Positions 47,793 through 56,276 of a DNA stretch of 64,000 bases are shown one piece after another. The first letter of the stretch is position 1. Every line of letters starts with the position of its first letter. The translations under genes were made by a program, and so were the position numbers. The notes beneath the pieces were generated by a model that was not told the origin of the DNA, made no database searches, and saw only the letters and a list, made by a program, of their open reading frames with translations. The DNA is from an uncultured Schlesneria sp. GTDB lineage: Bacteria > Planctomycetota > Planctomycetia > Planctomycetales > Planctomycetaceae. The stretch lies in contig CAIQIR010000106.1 of NCBI GenBank assembly GCA_903871875.1, positions 1 through 64,000 of the forward strand, written 5' to 3'.

Positions 47793-50267
47793 ATGAAGGC
47801 GATCGCGATGTTTCGAAGTTTCGTTGTGATTCTGGCCTGCGCAACCGCTCCGGCGTTCGCCGCCAGTCCGGTGCTGACAAACGTTCTGCCTCGGGGTGGC
47901 CAGCGCGGTATTGAAACCGAAGTGGTGCTGAACGGGCAGCGGCTAGAAGATGCGCAGGAATTGATGATTTACGAACCGGGGATTGAAGTCCTCGAGTTTG
48001 CGGTCGTCAACGGAACGCAGGTGAAGGCCAAATTGAAAGTGGCGCCCGATTGTGTGCTCGGAACGAAACACATTCGAATCCGGACCGCGAGTGGTTTGTC
48101 CGACTTACAAAATTTTCGTGTCGGGGCGCTGCCCACCGTTATGGAAGTCGAACCCAACAGCGATTTCAAGCTTCCGCAAGCGGTGTCCAACAATGTGACC
48201 GTTGAAGGCGTGATTGCGAACGAAGATGTCGATTATTTTGTGATCGAAGCGAAGAAGGGAGAACGGATCAGTGCCGAAGTTGAAGGCATCCGACTCGGTA
48301 ACACGAAGTTTGATCCATATCTCGCAATTTTGAATGAAGCCCGTTTCGAATTGGCGACCAGCGACGATGCGGCATTGATCTGGCAGGACAGCGTTGTTTC
48401 GATCATCGCGCCCGCTGATGGTAAATACACGATTCAAATTCGTGAAAGCAGCTATGCCGGAAGCGCAAACTCCCACTATCGTTGCCACATCGGTAGTTAT
48501 CCGCGTCCATTGGCCGTCGTTCCCGCGGGGGGCAAACCGGGACAAAAAGTGACCGTCAAGTTTTTGGGTGATGTGTCGGGAGAATTCGCTCGTGAAGTCG
48601 ATTTGCCGGCTGACGCGGGACCCGAATTCGCTGTGTTCGCTCAGGACGATCGAGGTATTTCGCCGTCAGGCAATCGGTTCCGCGTCGTTGATCTGGAAAA
48701 TTCGATTGAGCAGGAACCCAACGAATCGATCCAGCAGGCTACAAAAGCTGCCGCTCCGGTGGCGTTCAACGGCGTGCTGTCGTCGAAAACCGATGCCGAT
48801 TTCTTCGGTTTTACAGCGACCAAGGGACAGACGCTCGATCTGCATGTCTGGGCCCGACGACTGCGATCGGAACTGGATCCAGTACTCATTCTCTACAATG
48901 CGCAGGGCGGAGCCATCGCTAGCAATGACGATACTGGCGGTCCAGATAGTTTTATCCGCTTCGCAGTACCAGCCGATGGCGAATACTTCTTGGAAGTCCG
49001 CGACCATTTGCATCGCGGCGGCGATGCGTACCATTATCGAATCGAAGTTGCTCCGCTGGTGGCCGAGTCGATTTTGGGTGTCAACGAATTTGTGCAATAC
49101 GTCGAGCCAAAGATCGCGATCCCTCAAGGGAATCGCTTTCCCTTGATTATCAATGCCAACCGAATCGCTTTCGGTGGAGCGCTGGACTTCAAGGGTCTGA
49201 ATCTGCCGGCGGGTGTGACTGTCGAATCATTTGGAATGGCCGCCGATACGAATTTGGCTCAGCTCATTTTGGCCGCGGCACCCGATGCACCTCCCGCAGG
49301 CAAATTTTCCCAGATCGCCGGTACGTTGGCTGAACCCAATAACCCCAATCCACCCAAAGGTGAAGTTCGGTTGCCCACTGTCTTGGTCCGCGGTCGAAAT
49401 CAGATTCCCTTTTGGACCGAATCTAACTATTCGCTCGCCATGGCCGTGACACAGAAGGTGCCTTTCACACTGGAAATTGTCGAGCCGAAGGTGCCGCTGG
49501 TGCAAGGCGGACAGATGTCGCTGAAGGTTGTGGCGAAGCGAGAAGGTGAGTTCAAAGCACCGATCAAGATCGAATTGATCTTAAATCCCAACGGTGTGAA
49601 CTCCAGCCGTGAAATGTCGATTGCCGAGGGACAAAACGAAGCACTGATTACGGTCAACGCCGCCGGCAACGCCCAGGTGAAAGAGCACATGATCACCGTC
49701 CGTGGTGAGGCGACCGTCGGTGACGGACCGGTGATGGTCTGTTCGCCATTTGTCAAACTGCGAGTTGCAGAACCCTATTTGAAGTTCACGTACGAAGCCG
49801 CTGCCGTGGAACAAGGGGCGGAAACCGAATTGGTGGTGAAGCTCGAAACGCCAACGCCATTCGAAGGAAACGCCGCCGTTCAATTGCTGGGCCTGCCGAA
49901 TAAAGTCACCACATCTCCCGCCGAAATCAACAAGGATGCGAAGGAACTGATCTTCAAGGTTAAAGCAGAAGCGGATGCTCCTCCCGGCGTCAATAAAAGC
50001 TTGTTCTGTCAGGTCATTGTTACGGCGAACGGTGAACCGATCGTACACAATATCGGTACCGGTCAAATCCGTGTTGATAAGCCGTTGCCGCCCAAGGTCG
50101 CGCCCGCGGCCGCTCCGGCGACACCTGCGCCAATGCCAGTTGCCGAAGCGGCTCCGGCCAAACGGTTGACGCGACTTGAGCAACTAAGACTGGAACAAGA
50201 GCAACGAGTGAAAGCGTTGAACTCGGCTGCTCCCGCGGCGGAAGCCAAGCCCGCCGGGGGACAATAG
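47793..50267 (+). CDS. Exported pre-peptidase C-terminal (PPC) domain protein
   Basis: The 824-residue product has a signal peptide (about 1-24, ending PAFAAS). Its N-terminus resembles an IPT/TIG-type beta domain (LTNVLPRGGQRGIETEVVLNGQRL). Two PPC-type domains follow: one starts EVEPNSDFKLPQAV and the other EQEPNESIQQATKA, each with the D-x-D-F/Y-F pattern (NEDVDYFVIEA, KTDADFFGFTA). More beta domains come later, and the C-terminus is Ala/Pro-rich with a charged helix (TRLEQLRLEQEQRV). Such modules are extracellular adhesive or ligand-binding units. It follows the DUF1501 gene by 8 bases. Confidence 0.88.
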   Translation: MKAIAMFRSFVVILACATAPAFAASPVLTNVLPRGGQRGIETEVVLNGQRLEDAQELMIYEPGIEVLEFAVVNGTQVKAKLKVAPDCVLGTKHIRIRTASGLSDLQNFRVGALPTVMEVEPNSDFKLPQAVSNNVTVEGVIANEDVDYFVIEAKKGERISAEVEGIRLGNTKFDPYLAILNEARFELATSDDAALIWQDSVVSIIAPADGKYTIQIRESSYAGSANSHYRCHIGSYPRPLAVVPAGGKPGQKVTVKFLGDVSGEFAREVDLPADAGPEFAVFAQDDRGISPSGNRFRVVDLENSIEQEPNESIQQATKAAAPVAFNGVLSSKTDADFFGFTATKGQTLDLHVWARRLRSELDPVLILYNAQGGAIASNDDTGGPDSFIRFAVPADGEYFLEVRDHLHRGGDAYHYRIEVAPLVAESILGVNEFVQYVEPKIAIPQGNRFPLIINANRIAFGGALDFKGLNLPAGVTVESFGMAADTNLAQLILAAAPDAPPAGKFSQIAGTLAEPNNPNPPKGEVRLPTVLVRGRNQIPFWTESNYSLAMAVTQKVPFTLEIVEPKVPLVQGGQMSLKVVAKREGEFKAPIKIELILNPNGVNSSREMSIAEGQNEALITVNAAGNAQVKEHMITVRGEATVGDGPVMVCSPFVKLRVAEPYLKFTYEAAAVEQGAETELVVKLETPTPFEGNAAVQLLGLPNKVTTSPAEINKDAKELIFKVKAEADAPPGVNKSLFCQVIVTANGEPIVHNIGTGQIRVDKPLPPKVAPAAAPATPAPMPVAEAAPAKRLTRLEQLRLEQEQRVKALNSAAPAAEAKPAGGQ

Positions 50268-50388
50268 GTTGGTGTACCCGGTTTGAATTGAATATTTCCC
50301 ACAGCCCTCACCCGTCATTGCGGGGCGAGAAATTTGAATAAAGATTGAGATCGTTTCGGAAGACACGAAGCGGTAGAGGAACCACGAA

Positions 50389-52824
50389 ATGCCTCGGACG
50401 TCATTGTTGGCCGCGACTTTCGCACTGACTGCAACGCTCGTGTTCGGTACAAACGCCTGGGCCGAATCACCTTTGGTCCAGCTGAATGTCTATCCGCCCG
50501 ACATCAATCTAACGACCTCCAAAGATCGGCAACTGGTTGTCGTTCAGGCCGTTCAGGCGGATGGGATCACGCGCGACGTCAGTAAAGAAGCAAGTTTCAC
50601 GCTGGCTAATCCCGCCTTGTGTCGTCGCGAGGGAACCACGTTTCACCCCATGGCCGATGGGCAGACGGAATTGAAGATTGAATTTGGCGGCAAAATGTTG
50701 ACGGTGCCCGTAAAAGTCGAACGGGCGGCCGAACCACGACCAATCAGCTTCAAACTGGATGTCATGCCGGTCTGGATGAAATCTGGCTGTAATACTGGAA
50801 GCTGTCACGGAGCGGCTCGTGGTAAAGATGGGTTCCGCCTCTCGCTGTTCGGTTTTGATCCCGATGGTGATTATTTGAGGATCACCCGCGAATTGCCGGG
50901 TCGCCGAATCGATCTGGCCGTTCCCGATGCGAGCTTGTTAATCGAGAAATCGATTGGCGTCGTACCTCATACCGGCGGCAAACGATTTGAGCGTGATTCG
51001 GAACTATGCACGACCGTCGTCGACTGGATTGCCGCCGGTTGCCCTCATGATCCCGCCGACGTGGCGACTTGCATCGGCTTGGAAATTTTTCCGCGCGAAG
51101 GAGTACTCGACGGTCAGGGGACAACTCAGGCCGTAACCACGCGGGCGAAGTATTCGGATGGAACCGATCGCGACGTGACTTCGCTGGCCCTTTATCTTTC
51201 GAACAATGACACGTCGGCATCGATTTCGCCTGATGGCGCGGTGACGGCGGGAGCACGTGGCGAAGCCTTCATCATGGCGCGGTTCGGCACGTTCACCGTC
51301 GGATCGCACTATGTAGTGTTGCCAAAAGGCCTGGTCTACGAAGACACGCCCAAACCACAGGTCAACTACATTGACGAACTGGTCAATTTGAAACTGAAAA
51401 AGCTGCGGATCGTCCCGTCGGGACGCGCCAATGACGAAGCGTTTCTTCGCCGGGTCTCGATTGATCTGATTGGCCAGGTGCCGACCGAAGAGGAATATCT
51501 GCGCTTCATATCCAGTACTGAACCGGACAAGCGAGACAAACTGATTGATGAATTGCTGGGCCGCAAAGAGTTCACTGAAGTCTGGGTCAGTAAGTGGGCC
51601 GAATGGCTGATGATGCGATCGTCGCAGCAAACCAGCGTCAAATCGATCACGTTGTATTACACCTGGCTCAGCGAACAGATTGCCCAGAATGTGCCGCTCG
51701 ACAAGATGGTTCGCAACATCCTCGGGGCCAGTGGCGGGACATTCAAAAGCCCTGCGACCAATTTCTATCAGATCGAACCGGACGTCCTGAAGGTCAGCGA
51801 AAACGTCGCTCAAATCTTCATGGGCATGCGTATTCAATGTGCCCAGTGCCACAACCATCCGTTCGATCGTTGGACGATGGATGACTATTATTCGTTCGCG
51901 TCTTTCTTCAAGCAGGTGGGACGAAAATCGGGCGAAGACTATCGTGAGACGGTCGTCTTTAATGCCGGTGGTGGAGAAGTGAATCATCCCATCGGTGGTC
52001 GAGTGATGCCTCCCGTATTTCTGGGCGGCGGTCCAGCGGATGTCGCTGGGAAAGATCGTCGTGAGGTGCTGGCCGACTGGCTGGCTTCGTCGAAGAATCC
52101 CTACTTCGCACAGAACTTTGTGAACCGCATTTGGCATCACTTCTTCAATATCGGCATCGTGGAGCCAGTGGATGACGTTCGCGTCAGTAACCCGGCCTCG
52201 AACAATGCATTGCTGATCGAATTGGCCAAGCGATTTACGGAATCGAACTACGATTTCAAAGCCCTTGTGCGCGACATTTGTCGATCGGAAGCCTATCAGC
52301 GATCGACCGAGAAGAACGCCAGCAACGAAACCGACGAACGAAATTTCGCTTCGCAAATTCTTCGCCGGATCAAAGCCGAATCGATGCTCGACATTATCAG
52401 CCAGGTGACCAGCACCAAAGACAAGTTTCCCCGCCTGCCGTTGGGGGCTCGAGCCGTTCAAATTGCGGACGGGGCGACGGGAACCTACTTCCTGACAACA
52501 TTTGGCCGGGCGACACGCGAAACCGCCTGCTCATGCGAAGTGAAGATGGAACCCACGCTGTCGCAAGCGCTGCATCTTTTGAACGGGGATACCTCGAATC
52601 AGAAAATCCAGCAGGGAGGAGTGATTGCCGCCCTGCAAAAAGAATCGCTCACACCGGAACAAATCGTCGAGAAGCTTTACGTGCGATGTCTGAGCCGTAA
52701 GCCATTGCCCGACGAAATCGAATCCTTGAAGCCGCTGTTCGCTGAAGGTAACGACGTGAAACGGTCGCTGGACGATGTGTTCTGGGCGTTACTGAATAGC
52801 CGTGAGTTCCTGTTTAACCATTGA
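50389..52824 (+). CDS. Planctomycete DUF1549/DUF1553 protein with BIG2-like domain
   Basis: The 811-residue product has a signal peptide (about 1-25, ending NAWAES). The N-terminal part looks like a BIG2-type immunoglobulin fold (LVQLNVYPPDINLTTSKDRQ). A segment carries CNTGSCH (Cys134, Cys139, His140), a CX4CH variant of a heme-attachment motif, within KSGCNTGSCHGAARGKDGFR. A second immunoglobulin-like domain follows. DUF1549 (about 325-530) contains CAQCH (Cys484, Cys487, His488), and DUF1553 fills the C-terminus (YFAQNFVNRIWHHFFNIGIVEP, ALHLLNGDT). It lies 121 bases after the PPC gene and 166 before the WD40 gene. Confidence 0.92.
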   Translation: MPRTSLLAATFALTATLVFGTNAWAESPLVQLNVYPPDINLTTSKDRQLVVVQAVQADGITRDVSKEASFTLANPALCRREGTTFHPMADGQTELKIEFGGKMLTVPVKVERAAEPRPISFKLDVMPVWMKSGCNTGSCHGAARGKDGFRLSLFGFDPDGDYLRITRELPGRRIDLAVPDASLLIEKSIGVVPHTGGKRFERDSELCTTVVDWIAAGCPHDPADVATCIGLEIFPREGVLDGQGTTQAVTTRAKYSDGTDRDVTSLALYLSNNDTSASISPDGAVTAGARGEAFIMARFGTFTVGSHYVVLPKGLVYEDTPKPQVNYIDELVNLKLKKLRIVPSGRANDEAFLRRVSIDLIGQVPTEEEYLRFISSTEPDKRDKLIDELLGRKEFTEVWVSKWAEWLMMRSSQQTSVKSITLYYTWLSEQIAQNVPLDKMVRNILGASGGTFKSPATNFYQIEPDVLKVSENVAQIFMGMRIQCAQCHNHPFDRWTMDDYYSFASFFKQVGRKSGEDYRETVVFNAGGGEVNHPIGGRVMPPVFLGGGPADVAGKDRREVLADWLASSKNPYFAQNFVNRIWHHFFNIGIVEPVDDVRVSNPASNNALLIELAKRFTESNYDFKALVRDICRSEAYQRSTEKNASNETDERNFASQILRRIKAESMLDIISQVTSTKDKFPRLPLGARAVQIADGATGTYFLTTFGRATRETACSCEVKMEPTLSQALHLLNGDTSNQKIQQGGVIAALQKESLTPEQIVEKLYVRCLSRKPLPDEIESLKPLFAEGNDVKRSLDDVFWALLNSREFLFNH

Positions 52825-52833
52825 CGAATTGTT

Positions 52834-52924
52834 GACTGGGAGGGCGAGGCTTCTGCCGAGCCGCGAAACACCTGAGAGCTACTTCCTGAAATCGGCTCGG
52901 CAGGAGCCTCGCCTTCCCTCCGTC
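52834..52924. repeat. REP-like inverted repeat element
   Basis: Arms 52834-52863 and 52893-52924 are near-complements, with a 20-base core (GGCGAGGCT..CTGCCGAGCCG) that has one mismatch. The 29-base loop lies at 52864-52892. The intervening frame is open, which is why a long upstream extension of the next gene seems possible. It resembles dispersed repeats of the REP/MITE kind; I saw no second copy in this window. Confidence 0.7.
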
Positions 52925-52990
52925 AGATTTGTTGTTCAACCTGAAAATCCACCGCAGCCTGAGTTGATTGAGTTTGTGGAGTTGCTTGTC

Positions 52991-55249
52991 ATGCGATCTT
53001 TCGCCGCCGCCGTTTTGGTGATCAATCTTGTTGCCGGCTTCGCTTTCGCAGAAGAGAAAGCCGCTGTGACGAAAGACGAAAAGATCACGTTCGATCAACA
53101 CATTCTGCCAATCTTTCGTGAGAAGTGCGGCTCGTGCCACAACTCGAACGATAAGAAGGGAGACCTGGTACTCGACAACTACGGACTCGCCATGCAAGGT
53201 GGTGCCTCCGGGGAAGTTGTACGGACCGACGGCGATGCTTCGCAGAGTCAGCTGTATCTGGTGGTCTCGCATCTGGCCGAACCGAAGATGCCCCCACAAC
53301 AGCCAAAGCTTCCGGACGAGCAATTGGCGTTGATTCGTCGCTGGATCGAAGGCGGCTCGTTAGAAAATGCGGGCAGCAAGGCCAAGCCGAAGAAAAATGC
53401 GGCGGTTGCCATGGTCACCGTTTCGAATCAGCGGCCGGCCGGCCCTGCTCCGATGCCCGAAAATCTTCCGCTCGATCCTGTGACCGTCGCCAGTCGCGGC
53501 AACGGAGTCACCGCGTTGGCGACTAATCCTTGGTCGCCGCTGGTCGCTGTGGCGGGACACAAGCAAGTCGTGCTGTATGACACACGGACACTCGAGGTCA
53601 CCGGTGTCTTGCCCTTCCCGGAAGGCGTTGCCCATGTCTTGAAATTCAGTCGCAACGGCCAATGGCTATTAGCTGGCGGAGGACGCGGTGGTCATTCCGG
53701 CAAGGTCGTTTTGTGGGAAGTGAAAACCGGCCGACGTGTGGCCGAAGTGGGCAGCGAATACGACATCGTTCTAGCGGCTGACATCAGTCCCGATCATACG
53801 CAGGTGGCTTTGGGGGGACCAAAGAAGATGGTCCGTGTGTATGACACGGCAACCGGCGAATTGCTCTACGAAAAAAACAAACACACCGATTGGATCACCG
53901 CGATTGAATTCAGTCCGGACGGCGTCTTGCTGGCATCAGCCGACCGCAGCAATGGTCTGGTCGTCTGGGAAGCGTTCACCGGCCGAGAATTCTACGTTCT
54001 TACCGGGCACACCAGTGCGATCACCGACGTCAGTTGGTCGCCCGACAGCAATGTGCTGGCAACCGGCAGCGAAGACACGACAATTCGTCTGTGGGAAATG
54101 CAGAATGGCGGTCAGATCAAAAATTGGGGCGCTCATGGTGGCGGGGTCATGGCCGTCGAGTTCAGTCGCGACAATCGAATTGTTTCGACCGGGCGAGACA
54201 ACGTGGCCAAGTTGTGGGACATCAATGGCGCTGCGATTCGAACATTTGCCGGACTGGGCGACGTTGGTATGGAAGTGGCTTTCGATTCCGAAACCGACTG
54301 TGCACTGGCCGGTGATTTGACGGGAACCGTCCAGATCTGGAACGCCAAAGACGGCGCTGTGGTGGGACAGATCAATACGAATCCACCGGTGCTCGCCCGG
54401 CAGATTGAAGTGACAACGCAAAATCTGGTCGGTACCGAAGCGGCGGCGACACAGACAGTCGCTGCTTTGGCCGCGATGACAAAGACATTTGCCGATCGCA
54501 AAGCGACGGCTGATGCTGCTGTGAAAGTGGCGGCGGAAACGGCGACCGAATTTGAATTTGCCTCCAAAGTGAAGGCTTTGGCCGATACTGATGTCGCCAC
54601 GAAGACGCAGTCGCTGCAAGCGGCAGACACGGTCTTAGCCAATGCGCAAGCGGTGCACACCAAAGCGGTCGCCGAACGCGATGCGGTAAATAAGGCGCTG
54701 TCCGATTTGCGAGCCAAGTTGAAACCGGCGACGGATGCGGTGACGGTCGCGGAAGTCGACGCGACGCAGGCTCTGGCAGCGTTTGAGGCCAAACCGGATG
54801 ATGCGAATCTGAAGGCTGCCAATATCGCGGCCACCAAAAAACTGACCGACGCACTCGGAGCGTTATCGGAATTGACCAAGCAGTCTGTGGCGGTAATTCA
54901 AGATCAGGCAGGTAAAATCGAAGTTGTTGCGACATCCTCGATTGCGTTCAATACCGCCAAGGCGGCACGAGACAAGACGGCCGGTGAGAAAGCTTTGGCC
55001 GACGATACCGCGGCCAAAGTCGCGATCCGGTTCAAAGTGGCGATGGACTCGGCCGTCACCGCCAAGGCCACCGCCGATAAGGCCGTGGCGGAAGCCGTGG
55101 TGACACCGGAACAACAAAAACAACTTGCCGATGCCGATGCGGCGGCCAAGAAGAATGCCGAAAAGGCCGCTTCGCTGAAGGCGACGTTGGAACGGTTGAA
55201 CGCCGCAAAAGGTCGTACGCTGCAAACGTTGGAAGTGTCGGTGAAATGA
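52991..55249 (+). CDS. Cytochrome c-WD40 repeat protein with C-terminal coiled coil
   Basis: The 752-residue product has a signal peptide (about 1-20, ending AGFAFAEE). A cytochrome-c-like domain has CGSCH (Cys46, Cys49, His50). WD40 repeats fill about 155-470, with strands of the type LWEMQNG, LWDINGA and IWNAKDG. The last 280 residues are Ala-, Lys- and Thr-rich and helical (FADRKATADAAVKVAAETATE, AERDAVNKALSDLRAKL), probably a long coiled coil. ATG 52991 gives the signal; an extension to 52802 is an artefact of the inverted repeat. It is the last gene of the plus-strand block. Confidence 0.92.
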   Translation: MRSFAAAVLVINLVAGFAFAEEKAAVTKDEKITFDQHILPIFREKCGSCHNSNDKKGDLVLDNYGLAMQGGASGEVVRTDGDASQSQLYLVVSHLAEPKMPPQQPKLPDEQLALIRRWIEGGSLENAGSKAKPKKNAAVAMVTVSNQRPAGPAPMPENLPLDPVTVASRGNGVTALATNPWSPLVAVAGHKQVVLYDTRTLEVTGVLPFPEGVAHVLKFSRNGQWLLAGGGRGGHSGKVVLWEVKTGRRVAEVGSEYDIVLAADISPDHTQVALGGPKKMVRVYDTATGELLYEKNKHTDWITAIEFSPDGVLLASADRSNGLVVWEAFTGREFYVLTGHTSAITDVSWSPDSNVLATGSEDTTIRLWEMQNGGQIKNWGAHGGGVMAVEFSRDNRIVSTGRDNVAKLWDINGAAIRTFAGLGDVGMEVAFDSETDCALAGDLTGTVQIWNAKDGAVVGQINTNPPVLARQIEVTTQNLVGTEAAATQTVAALAAMTKTFADRKATADAAVKVAAETATEFEFASKVKALADTDVATKTQSLQAADTVLANAQAVHTKAVAERDAVNKALSDLRAKLKPATDAVTVAEVDATQALAAFEAKPDDANLKAANIAATKKLTDALGALSELTKQSVAVIQDQAGKIEVVATSSIAFNTAKAARDKTAGEKALADDTAAKVAIRFKVAMDSAVTAKATADKAVAEAVVTPEQQKQLADADAAAKKNAEKAASLKATLERLNAAKGRTLQTLEVSVK

Positions 55250-55334
55250 CCCGCAGACTTTTGTCAGTTGTGCGCGGTGCCAGAGTGCGAGCAGACCGAA
55301 TCCACTCGGTCCATTAGCCTCGAGCCGATCGCGA

Positions 55335-56144
55335 TTACGCGACCTCAGCGATTTCGCTGGCAGTGATAGTCTCGATTGCGGGAGCTTGTTCGGTTGGCGC
55401 GATGACCCCCGGTTCGACCAGCGGGGGAAGTACGAAGATCTCGTGATATTCATACGGCTGCTCGGCTCGATAGCCGTGGTGTCGCAGTAGTTCGAGAATC
55501 GCCAGAAAGATACCGACGATCTTGCTGCGAAGGTTGCTGCCTTCGAAGAATTCACTGAAGGGGACTCGTCCCGATTCGCGAACGCGAGTTCCAATGCGAT
55601 CGACGTAGACGGCGATGGGTGTTTCGTCGTAACGGATGCTGGAAGTTTCCTCGACGACTTTCTTTTGGATCACGCGCGACAAGGCGCTGACCAAGTCCCA
55701 CAGTTCGACTTCCTTGATCGAATCGGTGGAGGGGTCTTTGCCAACTGTAGGCCGTTCGTCACTGAGTCGGGGATATCGTTCTTGCCATTCTGCTGCGTGA
55801 TGTTCCAAAGCCAGGGCCGCGTCTTTGTATCGCTTATATTCGAGCAGTTGTTGAATCAACTCGCCGCAAGGATCTTCGGCTAGTGGCAGTTCGTCGGGAG
55901 TTTCTTCTTCGGCTCGCGGCAGAACTTGCCGACTTTTGATTTCGATCAGGGAACTGGCCAGAACGACAAAATCGCCGATCAGATCGAGATCGAGAAGGTG
56001 TAGCACTTCCAGAAACTGCAGAAATTGCCCCGTGATCTTGGCGATCGGCAAACGAGTGATGTCGACTTCGTTCCTTCTGACAAGGTACAGCAGCAGGTCC
56101 ATGGGACCACTGAAGGAGTCGAGTTGCACACGGTAGTCCGCCAT
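55335..56144 (-). CDS. scpA: Segregation and condensation protein A
   Basis: ScpA is the kleisin that binds SMC and ScpB in the bacterial condensin. The 269-residue product has the N-terminal SMC-binding region (YRVQLDSFSGPMDLLLYLVRRNEVDITRLPIAKIT), a helical middle (LDLIGDFVVLASSLIEIKSRQVLP) and a C-terminal winged-helix part. No scpB is adjacent, although the two are often neighbours. The last 35 residues are rich in Pro, Ala and Glu, longer than in typical ScpA. It is convergent with the WD40 gene (85 bases between stops). Confidence 0.93.
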   Translation of the reverse strand: MADYRVQLDSFSGPMDLLLYLVRRNEVDITRLPIAKITGQFLQFLEVLHLLDLDLIGDFVVLASSLIEIKSRQVLPRAEEETPDELPLAEDPCGELIQQLLEYKRYKDAALALEHHAAEWQERYPRLSDERPTVGKDPSTDSIKEVELWDLVSALSRVIQKKVVEETSSIRYDETPIAVYVDRIGTRVRESGRVPFSEFFEGSNLRSKIVGIFLAILELLRHHGYRAEQPYEYHEIFVLPPLVEPGVIAPTEQAPAIETITASEIAEVA

Positions 56145-56276
56145 TTCCCGCCAATTTCAGCAAGTTTGCGTCAATCGATTGGCGGAGCCGAGACCATTCT
56201 TCCGACGCCGCTTCAATCGTTATCGACAGAAGTAACGACCGGCGACCGCCTCGACGGATCAACACGCAGAGGTTGA

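Noticed and set aside
51004-52461. Minus-strand open frame of 485 codons opposite the second DUF1549/DUF1553 gene
   Set aside because: It is the mirror of a well-supported gene in high-GC DNA; the product is low-complexity and matches nothing I know.
52802-52990. Upstream extension of the cytochrome-WD40 gene
   Set aside because: It reads through the inverted repeat and hides the signal peptide; ATG 52991 gives a proper leader.
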